A stretch of 64,000 nucleotides of DNA from Sinotaia quadrata (GCA_028829895.1 JALGAQ010000009.1:1116001-1180000); one strand, 5' to 3'; numbered from the stretch's first letter, positions 44,377-55,334 are shown. Notes: a model not told the origin generated them from the sequence alone. Numbers and translations are program-made.

Positions 44377-44644
44377 CAGAAAAGATTGACCCACATGATC
44401 CCACTTCCCTGGTCCTTTGTTTCGACTGCTAGCCAACCAAATCCCTTTTCATCGCGTGACCCATGATTCGATCAACGTGATTGACTCCCCCATTTTACGC
44501 TTGTCAGTTGAGAAGGAACGATGTCATGTTACGGTCAAGCTTCTGTGTTTACGAAGACAATAACCTGTGCTACGTTTAGAACTGAGGAAGAGTAGCTGTG
44601 TGTGTGTAATTCTAATTTCGTTGTTCTCTATTGAAAATTAAATA

Positions 44645-44712
44645 AGACAAACCATAGTGACAAAGACCAAAGTCTCTCGAGACTGGTGGGAGCCAACACA
44701 GTAGCACGCGCT
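44645..44712 (+). mobile_element. LINE copy D 3' terminal block
   Basis: AATAAGACAAACCATAGTGA, CAAAGACCAAAGTCTCTCGA, GACTGGTGGGAGCCAACA correspond to the end of LINE copy B (57610-57690) and, inverted, 60595-60640. No LINE body is adjacent here. The body is on the other side of the PLE-B element. Confidence 0.7.
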
Positions 44713-44714
44713 AC

Positions 44715-45295
44715 ATCTGTAACCAAAATGGCAAACAAAAACACACATTTTTTCTTGAAGAAACCACCCAGACCCTTGTATCGCGAGACTGAATAGAGTT
44801 ACGGTCGCTCGTTTAGTTTGCTTGCTAAAAACTCTGTGTGTTTATCAGTCAGCAAAGAAGGCGGCACAGATTTTACGAACTTTCAGGCAATTTAAGAGGA
44901 TAGACATTTTGCCATATGTCCCCGAGGGTCATGGTTTTAGTCTATGTAAGACGCTCAGTATTTTTTACACCCAAATTGGAAAACGGATGCAAAGTCTGAC
45001 ACACACACGCATAAAGCCTACGGAGTTTGGTCAAATCCGAATGATGAGTGAATAAAAAAGAGAGACAATGAGGCAACACTGCTGCTGATTTAACAAGTTG
45101 ATCGTGGACTTTGAAATAACATAACATTGATGAAAGGCTGCTACAATGTATGACAAACGATTAATGTAAATGTTACCAAAAATGTAACAATAACACTTGT
45201 GAAACCAAATCCGTTTAATCTACGTGCCGTTGTAGTGTGTGTACAGAGCGGTCATTCTCGCAAACAGAAATCGAATAAACCTGGAGCTTTAATAA
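44715..45295. other. Unassigned DNA
   Basis: Nothing recognised. Confidence 0.35.
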
Positions 45296-45298
45296 GAC

Positions 45299-45376
45299 AT
45301 GCGTGATCGTGTAATGAAAAAGGCTGTTTTTGTGATAAATGACGAAAAACCGGAACCTGTTAGGTTCAGATCGAAG
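45299..45376 (+). CDS. Possible first coding exon, 26 codons
   Basis: ATG at 45299 opens a clean frame, MRDRVMKKAVFVINDEKPEP then VRFRSK, that ends exactly at AAG|GTAAGC, a consensus donor, in phase 0. The basic/acidic composition is protein-like. No partner exon was identified downstream, so a chance ATG plus donor cannot be excluded. Confidence 0.3.
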
Positions 45377-45615
45377 GTAAGCTCACATCAAAACCATCAA
45401 CTTTTCAACATATTTTCTTAGTGATCGATGTTTTGAAACGTTTAATTACGTGGTGAGTACAGATCGGAATTCGCCTTCGGCCCCAAAAGGTATCATAATG
45501 ACAAAGATATATCAATAACTTGGAAATTAAATTGGTAGGATTGAACAGCTATCAGTAGGCTAATTCGATCAAATACACAATTTCCGTTCGCTCTGTTGGA
45601 TAGCCAGTTGCTTAC

Positions 45616-45745
45616 CATTATTCATTATATAGGTTGCCATCATAACGCCTACATAAATAGCAGGTCTGATGCCAAGCAAATCAAGGTATGGATATAAAGA
45701 CCAAACGGGGACTGTCCAAGTAGCATTGAAAGTACCTTGCAAATG
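45616..45745 (-). CDS. Possible internal exon, membrane segment
   Basis: Minus-strand frame encoding FNATWTVPVWSLYPYLDLLG and then IRPAIYVGVMMATYIMNN, a hydrophobic, probably membrane-spanning segment, ending at AATG|GTAAGC, a consensus donor. A possible acceptor (ATTTGCAAG) lies near 45745 but its pyrimidine tract is poor. It does not match a ceramide synthase segment I know. There is a faint resemblance to the LYP..E..L helix of otopetrins, which I do not rely on. Confidence 0.25.
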
Positions 45746-45749
45746 CACC

Positions 45750-48700
45750 GACGAGATCATTCCCGGTTGCCCATGCCGAAGCACGAGGTTGTCTCAATGG
45801 ACCTTACTCCGAGAGCTTGATCGAGCTATCTCACTCGCGAAATGGATCCAGACAAACAATGCTCCACTGATTATGGTCTTCAACTTCGGGCACTTAAAAA
45901 GTTACTGACAAAGTAAAATGCGAAAATCGATTGCGAATGTCGATCGGTTTGTACGCATGTTTTATGTCGATCTTCTTCAAGATATACAACGTTCTTCTGC
46001 GTAATTTATTTATTATCAGCTGAAGTAAGATCCTTCGTAAGTTTGTAATTCTGCACAGGTCCTTCATCTAGCACTCTTCCCTTCGGTACGGCACAATGAA
46101 TTTGTACGAGGAGCACTTAAATTGATGTGCTTGAGGTGTGATCTTGCTGGTGAACATGAGATGTGCACTTGATGCTCCAACGGAATGATCCGCATCGGTT
46201 AAATGAAACATAAATCCTTCACATCTTGTGGAAGAGATGAAGGCTTGTGCGAATTAAAAACAGTTCTCCAGTCAATACTAATTCTCTCTCCTAAGTAGAT
46301 TTACGATACCTGTGCACAGAAGTCCACTTTATTTTGCCTCACGTGAACTCTGCTGCTGGAGCAGTTACTCGGAACAAACTCACAAGTCCTGCATGTATGA
46401 TTTAACATGCCCGAATCGGACACAAGACCAGGATTTTATTTTTCAGGTGTGTATGATCATAGCATCATTTCACAAATTTAATTCGAAGATGATAGGCTTG
46501 GGTATTATTGGTCCGAATTCGAAGGAGAATCCATCCATCAATCAGCTCGCCGTAGCCGATCTATATATACGGATCCCAGGAAGACAACAGACGTTCTCCA
46601 CGTTGAACGCTAGGCAATATCTTTCTCACAGGCAGACCTTAAAACAGCATATTTGCAGAAAAAAGCTATAAGCTAGTGGAGCAGTTCGTTTTCCACTTTT
46701 TTACATGCACTCTGATTTGCTTGGCGCCAGATATATTTTCAGATCTATGATTGCCTGTATGGTTTGATTAGTTTAAACCATAGTTCAGTGCAGGAATGTA
46801 TCAGCGAATCGGTTGTTCACCTTCACGCATGTTTGCTTATTGCTGTTGCACTTTACGCATAATATATATCGACCGATCATTCAAACAAAGCGAACACAGT
46901 TAAAACTATCATCAACGAAGATGGACAGATAGCATCTATTTGTGAAAAAAGCTATAACTGGCTAAAATGGGGGCAAATTAAGCAACGTTCTAAAAGTATT
47001 TCGGGTGAATATGTAAAACTAAAGTTACACTGCCCATTCACAACACAACTTCTGTTACTACAGGTACTTGGATCGCGAGAAAACACACAGCCACTGCAGT
47101 TCAAAAATCGAATCTTTATTTTGGTTAACGCTGCCAATATTGTAACAATTTCCGAACGGTTGAGCACCTATTTTACATGGGTACCGCGTGTTGCAGCATT
47201 GTGCTACTCACGACTACCACATGCTACTTTACTTTCTTCCGACTATGTCCTTTGCAAACGGGACTAGACGATGTCGCAAATTGCCACCATCAATGTTTTA
47301 GGATCAGAGACCACCTCAGTCATTTGACCGTCGGGTGTCACTGCTAACGTTTCGAAGAGCCAAACAAGAAATAAACAAGTTTTGATCGGTGTCCGTGGTA
47401 TTGTGTTCGAAATTCCATGTATGTACCCGGGAATGAGAAGTGGAAACCATGAGACAGTGTTCAGGAGCCAAGAGATATCTAATTTATTTTGAACACAGTG
47501 GATTGGATTCACCAGCCTTGATGTATTACACATTCTTTGCCCTCTCATGAACCGACACCATCATCAGCGATCCTCGTATATGCTTGGAGGAGTGATGCAT
47601 TTGGTAACAGATCGCGTCACACAGAAGCATAGTGGACATTATGAAGGAGATGAATATAAGACGTGATCGCACCACGAGCTAGGCACGTTATCACATTTCT
47701 CGCTCTATTCAAAAAGAAAGAGACATTTACTGAAAATCTGACGGCGATCCTTGCTGTTTTGTGGGTTGTGTCTCTAGGTCAACGGCTCGACTTGGACAAA
47801 TCCGTATCTCGCCTTCAAACGCGTACCGGAACACTATATTTGAAGAAATGTTTTACAAAACGATTAGACAATTTCTGTCCCCATTCTATCTATATAGCTT
47901 GAAACGTTTTCAGACAGGCCACCTGTAAACTATGAGAGTAATTGACGGTGATACTGTTACTTGGGTGTTTAAAATGATTCTATTGCTAATTATTATTTGA
48001 TCGTAAGTTAAACGGAAGCTGGACGGATTATCTATTGAATGCTTTTTTAGTTAACACACATGAACAATAAAATATGGAGATCATCTATAAGAAAATTGAA
48101 ATCATCAAGCCCTCTAAGAACGATCCCCACCTGATAATTTGATATTTTGACAAAGCCCCAGCTACAATTTATCCTATGTTAGCAAGCGTATGTATTCAAA
48201 CTTAGACGCGGTAACTCATGTCCCATTGGTACAGTCGGTTGACATTGTCGTCTGATGGAGCACGGATATGACACTCGAACTTCAGCTCCTAAGTTTGAAT
48301 CCAGACTCCCATTCATCACAGCCAAAATTGAGCCAAAAGCATTGCATTGGGAACATATCAAAAAGATGCTGTGATCAGTTTTCAATTAAGTATTTACCCA
48401 AACACGAGGGTGGCGTACGTTGATCGAAGCATTCTGTACTGTTGGATACAAAACATGCAGTAAACCTAAACAGGACAGATAACAGCTCATAACGCTGAAT
48501 GTGTAATGTTGCGGGTACCCCATGCTTGAAAGTGAGTACAGCTGGGTACACCTTCGAGGCCTGCATCTATTTGAATAATTTAGCCATTACCATGTGGAGT
48601 AAAGAGAAACACCCAACTTCTGCTTTCTGCATGCTCCTTATGACGTGTCTATTCACGCACCGGAACCCAAAGGTCTAGTCTAGTGTGAAACGATGACGAT

Positions 48701-48940
48701 TGTCCTGACTGACACGTATAAGTGAGTTTAAAAAATCTGTTATAAAGGTTTTTTAATAATACAGAATTATGATTCACCGGTTTCATGTCAATTCTTGAGC
48801 TAACACGTTGCTGTCCGCCAGTCTCAACACGCAATCACGCTTTGTCATCTGTAAATGCAGGGATCTATATTACGTAGACGAAAGTGTTCTACAGCCCACT
48901 TTTTCAATCGCGCCATTTATTGCAATTGGACACTCTTCGT
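45750..48940. other. Unassigned DNA
   Basis: About 3.2 kb without recognisable gene, retroelement protein or repeat. A B-box-like AGTTTGAATCCAG at 48290-48302 is unsupported. Open frames at 46312-46671 (plus) and 47264-47548 (minus) show no domain. Confidence 0.35.
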
Positions 48941-48944
48941 CCTA

Positions 48945-49600
48945 GTCTCCTCATTTGAGATCCCACCTACAGAGGCGCATGTCATGTACGGGTGATCTTC
49001 CAACTGATCTGAAGGCTCTAGTTAATTCGCTACATAATGGTGAATGTGGCCGCACGACGATATGTCTACCAAAGAGAATCAGAGAGCATCATCCGGACTG
49101 GATTGGAACTGGTGTAGCTAAATCTATCACCAGTGCCATTCACCTACACTTATTCCAAACCGACCGTCGAGTATCAATAACAGAAGCGTTTCGTATCAGA
49201 GTCCCGAACCGGCAGCCTAAAAGCGCAAGACGCAAGCTTCTATCGATTGCCGAAGCAATCGTCAATCGTCATCGAGCCCTTAAGCTCTGCTCACAGAAAA
49301 GGCCCACACAGGCGTTAAAATTGTCCTGGAGTGGTGAACCCGGTCGGCCGCATGTAATCGATCGATCAGTCGATTGATCGGTCATGAGAGACACGTTATC
49401 GAGCCCTTGGATGCCACATTTTTTGATCATTTGACTTTACAGTACACTGCTCACACTCCATTTGACTTTAATTTGTCTGTGGAATACTGTATATAAACTG
49501 TTTATTGTATTTGAGCTGACGAAGAAATACCGAATGCATTTGCATCTCCACTTGTTTGTTCTCAATTCACATTGGAATAATTCAACAGTTATTGTCTATT
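48945..49600 (+). mobile_element. Penelope-like element PLE-C, C-terminal fragment
   Basis: A third PLE family: the C-terminal nuclease region followed by a 3' tail, TATATAAACTGTTTATTGTA, GAGCTGACGAAGAAATACCG and TTTGTTCTC (49490-49565). The tail has the same plan as that of PLE-B. RT is absent. Confidence 0.75.
48955..49377 (+). pseudogene. PLE-C GIY-YIG nuclease, partial
   Basis: A 140-codon frame. The clear part is CGRTTICLPKRIREHHPDWI, GTGVAKSITSAIHLHLFQTD, RRVSITEAFRI and KLLSIAEAIVNRHRALKLCS. These align to the PLE-B AEYVGRTTRRLSKRIKEHHP, SAILAHLVETDH and SIAEAIAIKNRSP segments but with clear divergence. The first GIY-like strand is degraded (LHNGECGRTT in place of ..CAAEYVGRTT). The segment before it is not aligned. 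Confidence 0.78.
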
Positions 49601-49604
49601 CATT

Positions 49605-50390
49605 TCACATAACCAAACCGTTGAAGATGTCTGTGGAACAGTATGGTGAAACCAACAAACTGGAGAACCGCACTGTTGGAGAAGATTGTTCTTGGTCGTG
49701 TATACGCATGTAAACGTAAAAACAAGCAACCTCTCTAACTACACAATGATAATAATGAATAATAATGCTAAAATGATGCGTAAGGGTGTCAGGAAAGGTA
49801 AACTAATCAAACCCTATGCTACTAATCAAGCGGTCGAGTCATTTCTTTTAGTTTCTAGCCAAGCGAATCCAGAATCTCGAAAACCTTGGCACAGAGGACC
49901 CTACAAAAACCAGGGTAGCCGTCGTATTTTTTTAATTCCGCAATGTCACACCATAGGCGGATTGTCAAGTGTTTCCCTACAAGTTGAACCAGGTTGGGTA
50001 GATATAACACATGTAAACATACACATTTTACAAACTTATAGATACAAGCACCATTAACCTTGTGCTTTTATTTGCCACATTTTTCGTTTCACATTCCTTG
50101 TTCCTTGTGTCGGGCGACCTTAGTCACCCATAGGAAACAATGCATAAGTTGACTTTTTGGTTCTTTCTAGCACTAAGACTTTTGAGCAACTTTTTCAACC
50201 AGCTTATTTGGCTTCATGAGAATCAGGTTACTTGCACCGGCGTCAAGCCAGGTGCGATACGAATTTTCTGATCAGACAGAGGGATAGCTGTTGAGTTTCG
50301 AATCACCACTTCAACACTTCAAGGGCCAGTTGGATTCAATGATATCGCGTCAGGGCATCACCCAGTTGTAAGTCCATAGACATGGGTGGT
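49605..50390. other. Unassigned DNA
   Basis: An open frame at 49686-50057 has ordinary composition and no recognisable domain. Confidence 0.3.
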
Positions 50391-50394
50391 AGGT

Positions 50395-50610
50395 AGTTAC
50401 ACTGCCTTTTTTTCGTTCGCTACTTGAAAACACCCTTTGCGGGTTTATCATTCTTCAATCAATCATGATGATTTACAATTCTGCTCCATTTGTGTAGTGG
50501 ATACAATGTGTTCGTTGAGTCTCTAATAGGAGTACTTTGACGATGGGCTCCCGCTTCTCTTGTAATCTAATATATTGTGTAACAAAAACGATAGGTTTGT
50601 AGCTGTTTTT
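50395..50610 (+). repeat. Dispersed repeat R5, copy 2
   Basis: Partner of 40760-40965 (CTCCATTTGTGTAGTGGATA, TGTGTTCGTTGAGTCTCTAA, TTGACGATGGGCTCCCGCTT). Confidence 0.6.
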
Positions 50611-51020
50611 CAATTCTCTGGGACGGTTTCTGACCTATATATAAGATACGGAAAACACTGTAAATGATTTCTAACGAGTGTTGAGGTGGCGTTGTCTGTC
50701 AGTGGATAGGAAGTAAAACCAACTCATCTGCAGGATTATTGTAAACCTTAGTGATCTTTGATTTCCCAAAATCCTCAGCATGCATAGACCAGGTTTTGGG
50801 GGTGATATTGAATTGTCTATTCAATCACCAAATTTCCCTTCGGGCATTTAAGACGACAATTAGTGGTGCCAGGGTTGAGACGCGAGCACCGTCACGTCCA
50901 CAGTTTCGTAGGCACTGTGTACTCCAATCAGACCAACGCTGAACAGTTTCTTTCATTCAGTAGCCTTTCCGATCGATATTGAAAATTACAATAGTAAAGA
51001 AAATATATTTGTTAATTTTA

Positions 51021-51185
51021 ACGGTTTACCATCTATCCTTTACTCGGGCAGTCTTCAGGTAAACCTTGGTTCGAATCCAAGAGTAGATAGATGCTACTGA
51101 ACCTTTGATTGATTGAGATAATGTCATATCTGTGAAGACTACCTGAGTAAAAGATGGATTGTGAACCGCAAAAAGATACTGTAAA
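51021..51185. repeat. SINE family S2 copy with inverted arms
   Basis: Left arm 51021-51057 and right arm 51133-51168 are inverted copies of one ~36-bp block (TGAAGACTxCCxGAGTAAAxGAT.. in the right arm). Between them is a tRNA-like B box, CTTGGTTCGAATCCAAGAG (51066-51084). The right arm is the first of three direct copies of a body block (51108-51168, 51499-51560, 51851-51912). Confidence 0.65.
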
Positions 51186-51498
51186 TATTTAGTTGTATAT
51201 TTGATCTTCCGATATTCACCTACTGCTCTGAGTCCGATGATCTGTGATCTGTTGCACCTTCCTGTAGCATTATTTTTATTTTACAACTAGCTGGTCGATC
51301 ATAGGTAAAAGTTCATATCCGAGACTCCTTCTTACATGTACTATGACAAATATTAGTCACCAGAATTTCAAGGATGCCTCCTCAGACTTCAAGTCTTTCT
51401 GTTACACTACCTAACTTACATCGATCGCCAAATAACCGAGTGGCCTCTTTTCTTGGAGGACAAAAATGGTTTATTTCACCCGAATGGGTCAACGTTTC

Positions 51499-51560
51499 TA
51501 CTGAGAAGACGTCATATCTGTGAAGACTACCGAAGTAGAAAATGGATTGTGAACCGTATA
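51499..51560 (+). repeat. SINE S2 body block, isolated copy
   Basis: CTACTGAGAAGACGTCATAT, CTGTGAAGACTACCGAAGTA, GAAAATGGATTGTGAACCGT. It matches 51851-51912 at most positions but has no tRNA-like head or hammerhead in front of it. Confidence 0.75.
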
Positions 51561-51721
51561 AAGTGTATCTAATATGTCCTCATTGTCAGGTATGATAGCT
51601 AATATGCATGAGACTTCGTAAGATGCCCTGACAAGAGGGGTTTCGTATGGTAATATCCTACGAAAAAAGTAATTCACAATCTGTCGATATTTGGGCATTC
51701 TAACAGATAAAAAGCGTACAC

Positions 51722-51925
51722 GTCACGGTGCAGCCATAGCATAAGGTTTAGCGCATTGGCGAGTTGGGAACTCGACGTGGGTTCGATTCCCACAGTGCCT
51801 TGCTGATGATCGCTAAGAAGCGTGAAATGCCGGTATACAAGGCTTCTGCTCTACTGAGAAGACCTCATATCTGTGAAGATTGCCCAAGTAGAAAATCGAT
51901 TGTGAACCGTAGAAAATGTTTCCGA
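51722..51925 (+). mobile_element. Hammerhead SINE, family S2, best copy
   Basis: Order: tRNA-like head (51722-51793), hammerhead ribozyme (51797-51843), body block (51851-51912). The head has an A-box-like TAGCATAAGGTTTAGCGC, an anticodon-like arm CGAG-TTGGGAA-CTCG (51760-51774) and a perfect T-arm GTGGG-TTCGATT-CCCAC (51777-51793) containing B box GGTTCGATTCC. The acceptor arm does not pair, so it is not a functional tRNA gene. This is the pol III head, hammerhead, body layout known from schistosome Sm-alpha SINEs. Confidence 0.78.
51797..51843 (+). ncRNA. Hammerhead ribozyme, type I, complete fold
   Basis: Stem I GCCTTG (51797-51802) pairs perfectly with CAAGGC (51838-51843). The core CTGATGA is at 51803-51809. 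Stem II is CGCT-AAGA-AGCG (51811-51822), with a T.T mismatch next to the core where G-C is usual. The core GAA is intact (51824-51826). Stem III ATGCC/GGTAT (51827-51836) is a loopless palindrome. The cleavage triplet is ATA (NUH rule satisfied), with the cut expected after 51837. All three stems and both conserved core strings are present. Only the stem II closing pair is non-canonical. Confidence 0.8.
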
Positions 51926-52100
51926 TAGTGATGCGTCTTTCACACACATACATACTATATCCTTTCACCTTAGTCATTTATAGTTTTCGTTTAACTGCGC
52001 AACCTTGTTATTTCAACGAATATAATGAATTCCATAGAAAATCTTCACAATTTTTAGAAAAATCTGTAAACAGAAGTGGTTTATTAAGATATTAGCTAGT

Positions 52101-52426
52101 ATTAGGAAAAACTTGTTCGCGATCGGTTAGGTTTTTTAACGCTTGCAACGTTTCAGTTCAGCACTTATGGACCTTTATCTAGCAATGATGAAGCTTGTAC
52201 GACATCTGTCAAGAAATAGCCTTGTTGAATCCTGTTGTGCATTTAATTGGGCGTGTGGGGTGTCCTTGCAGTGAGCAGCGATCATTAGTTCTGGAATTCA
52301 ACAAGACTGTTTCTTGACAGATGTCGTACTAGTTTCATCATTGCTTGATAAAGGTCCATGAGTGCTGGTCCGAAACGTTGCAAACGTTAAAAAAACCTGA
52401 CCGATCGCGAACAAGCTTTTCCTAAT
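52101..52426. mobile_element. 326-bp foldback element
   Basis: Arms of about 134 bp (52101-52234 and 52291-52426) are inverted copies with roughly 90 percent identity by eye, around a ~56-bp centre. Ends read ATTAGGAAAAACTTGTTCGC and (complement) ATTAGGAAAAGCTTGTTCGC. Inner landmarks are ATGGACCTTTATCxAGCAAT and ACGACATCTGTCAAGAAA. There is no coding capacity. It could be a MITE/foldback transposon or an inverted pair of retroelement 3' ends (the wording AAACGTTGCAAACGTT and GGTCCATGAGTGCTGGTCCG recalls such ends). Confidence 0.8.
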
Positions 52427-52734
52427 AAATGTAACATCGGTTTCAAGCATCTTTCAACTCATACTAGTTAGTAGTTTGCAGTTCACAACCACACATTTAT
52501 ATACAGCTATATATATCCAGCTAAAGCAGACGGTACGGGCGTAGGTGGTCCAGGGGCTACTCGACTGAGAATCCTGGGTATAATGAATGGATAATCGTGT
52601 TGATTCTCATACCCGTGATCCATAAACCACTTCTGATAACAATTATCTATCGGCATTTTCGAAAGGTGTTGATCATCTTTGACCCGTCTTGATGGGTGAG
52701 TAGAGTGAAGGATATAAAAGAAAACCAGAGATCG

Positions 52735-52905
52735 TCGAATATGAACACTAATCAGCCGTGAACCTTGAGTGAATGAGAGATACGAGCCAACAGTTTGTTG
52801 AATAAGGATTCTAATCAGCTGAACCTCGAGGGGATAAAAAATAAGAGTATATGTTGGATATGAGCTTCAATCACCCAGAACCCTTGATGAACGTCCACTT
52901 GGAAA
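52735..52905 (+). repeat. Degenerate tandem repeat, 3 units of about 55-60 bp
   Basis: Units near 52737, 52797 and 52855 share AT.TGAxCxxTAATCAGCC-like, TGAACCTTGAGTGAATGA-like cores (GAACCTCGAGGGGATAA, AGAACCCTTGATGAACG). Divergence is high. Confidence 0.45.
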
Positions 52906-53835
52906 TCCTAAAGCAACCCAATGTTCAATGAAATGGAAGACTAGAACAACCACTGTGTCCCAAGGGCAATGAGAAGCGATCAGGATGATACGAATCAGAG
53001 GACCATATAACTGTAATCACAATGGCTATATACCTTCTTTCATTGCTGATAAAAATCCACGGTCGGAAATTGAACCGTCAGGAAAAAATATAAAAACTGA
53101 TTAACTACAATAATTTGTTTTACAACGGGGCATGACCACTTTAAAATCACGTTAAGCGATATCAGGAACTTTTTTGCAAGAAAAATGGGTTTACTTCAGA
53201 ATCATTTCTGTCAACCCATTGATTCATATCCTTATTCAAATGAATCTCTCAGTTTTCGTCTTTTTTATTACGCAATATATTGGATTACAAGGGAACTATA
53301 AACTGATAACGACTTGAAGTGGCGAGCCACATAATGCTCCAGCTCTAAGTTGGGTGCGTTAGGTGTCTACAACGTACGATTCAATTATCAATAAGGAGGA
53401 ATATGCATAAATGGAATTTATTGATCCGATGTTGACTGCACACAATCGCCTCAGAGATCACCTGAGAGATGTCTGTTGCGATTGATTGTCTAGTGTGCTC
53501 ATTGAACTCATTCCTTTCTGTGCACATATTGTCAATCGAATTTTGAAGATTGATCTACTCAGCGAAGTATGTCTTCGGACACATTGGACTTTTGTACCCG
53601 TGAATTTGCAAGCTATGTGTGTTATTCTTTTTCTTGCCACGGTTGGTACGCCCCCTAAATCGTGACATTTTTAATCTGAGGGATGCTTCGTACTTGACTG
53701 ACTTATTTTGCCTTAAAGTCCTCAACTCTGTTCAATTCTTGTTCCAGTTTATTAACCATCCTCTCATTGCGCTAAACAAGCTGTTATTTCAAGATTATAT
53801 GCTTTATTATTAGGTCTAACCATTTGTAATCTCAT
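52906..53835. other. Unassigned DNA
   Basis: Nothing recognised. Confidence 0.35.
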
Positions 53836-53837
53836 TT

Positions 53838-54106
53838 GTTTTAATACCTCAGTAAGTTATTGTTTAGAAAATAGCGCTTTTTCTTAATCTCAAAGAATAA
53901 TTATTTCCTAGTCTTGTTAACGAGTAACTATTGATTTTATTAGGTCAGTGTTGTTTCTAATTTTGCTTCAATTACAACTTGATTAAGGACGTTTCATTTT
54001 ATTTATTACCTCAGTAAATTATTGTTTAGAAAATAGCGCCCTTTCTTCGTCTCTAATTAAGAATAATTATTATCTAGTCTTGTTAACGAGTAACTATTGA
54101 TTCTGG
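53838..54106 (+). repeat. Two-copy tandem duplication, period about 162 bp
   Basis: ACCTCAGTAAGTTATTGTTT, AGAAAATAGCGC and AGTCTTGTTAACGAGTAACT at 53845-53935 recur at 54007-54102 with ~90 percent identity by eye. Confidence 0.8.
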
Positions 54107-54109
54107 TAC

Positions 54110-54560
54110 GAATGATGTTGACAAATAACTTAAAAATATAGCACTTAGTCTTGTTTAAAAAGCTGTAACACATTTTCAGGATTATAACATCTAGTCATTT
54201 TCTTACTCGGTTTTGTTCAGGCTAAGTTATAAATTGCGTCTCAATCGTAGCTGCTATATAAATCTAAAGAGGAGAAATATCATTCTACTAAAAAGAATGA
54301 TTATTTTAAACAGGTTTGAAAGTACTGCTCCTAAGTAAGCTCGTTGCATAGAGAACGATCTGGTCTATCTTTTGAGTTTATGTAGAGCAGTATAGCTCAA
54401 ATTGTCGAAAAGATAGGGCTGTTACAATGCTTTGGTATGTGAAAAGTATAAGTCTCTCTTCGACGCGGCAAACGCCTGAGCTGAAAATCCTGAATGGCTC
54501 ACCGATTGAACTTCAGAGAATCTCGACATTTCTGAGGACTGCCTATTCCTCACCGACTCT
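54110..54560. other. Unassigned spacer
   Basis: AT-rich DNA between the tandem duplication and LINE copy B. Nothing recognised. Confidence 0.35.
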
Positions 54561-55334
54561 CATGCTGTGACGCCTGATATGCGACATAATGCTGCGGGAG
54601 GTCATGGTCGCTACCAGCACCTACGTCTTCGCAGCTGTTACAGGCCGCAAATTGCTTGCAAACTTTCCCGGGCAGAGAGAGCCCGTTAGCCTCTTCAAGC
54701 AGGTCTATCTAGGACAAGAGCAAGTCCGAAATAAAATGCTCCCATGCCGATGGGTTTCAGCTCTGCTGCCTTGCAGATTGCTTCGGGAGAAGTAAAGTCT
54801 ATGGAAGTAAATCCAGACAGAAAATCGGGAGTGGAGTCCATAAGGCGACTGGAAGATAAACTCTATCTTTCTTTCGGAAACTCCTGCAGTCAAACTGATG
54901 CCAAATGTATTGCAATGCTTTCCTTTGGATTTCATCAGTGAGACCGAGAGTGGGATCCTGGCGTTTTGGGGCATCCCAGGTTCTCCATATCCATTGCCCC
55001 GGCAGTCATTCTGCACCACACATACAAAATCAAACCTCTTAAAAATAAATTACTTTTAGGCAAGCAGATACGGGTTATAAGTCGAAGCTGATTGGCGTAA
55101 GCATTTTCGACGACACGGGCTGCCACTAACGGTAGGAAAGGCCTTTGGGCTCTACTGGTCAGCTATCGCCCGCCTCAAGCTGGGCAGCCCCCAGCCAATA
55201 AGATACTGACCCGTCAGGTCTGCCAGCTTCACGGGGAGCTTGGAGATAGGAGAAACACCGAAAAGCAGACGCTAAAAAAATTCACCCGCTAACACAAATA
55301 AAACCAATGAACAGCAAAATCTATCGTTTGCGAG

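Larger units (their letters stand above)
42480..44640 (+). mobile_element. PLE-B, most complete copy
   Basis: Full order is visible: N-terminal region, RT motifs, connector, GIY-YIG nuclease and 3' tail (44570-44637). Two lesions break it: an in-element deletion of the palm motif A region at about 43297 and a frameshift near 43830. It sits in the 3' UTR of LINE copy D, so it is younger than that copy. Confidence 0.9.

Noticed and set aside
45616..45745. Ceramide synthase upstream exon
   Set aside because: On the right strand and membrane-like, but it matches no segment of the TLC or N-terminal region. Kept only as an unassigned candidate exon.
46312..46671. 119-codon plus-strand open frame
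   Set aside because: No recognisable domain, weak composition signal and no convincing splice context.
47264..47548. 94-codon minus-strand open frame
   Set aside because: It reads smoothly in its last 50 codons, but I see no family match, acceptor or partner exon.
49340..49385. GATC-rich palindromic stretch as a regulatory site
   Set aside because: A short repetitive CGATCGATCAG run at the end of the PLE-C frame. Nothing supports a function.
49686..50057. 123-codon plus-strand open frame
   Set aside because: No domain or conservation evidence. It follows a PLE tail and looks random.
51722..51800. Functional tRNA-Pro(GGG) gene
   Set aside because: The T-arm and anticodon-like arm are good, but the 7-bp acceptor stem does not pair and the D-arm is irregular. 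The hammerhead follows immediately. Treated as a SINE head.
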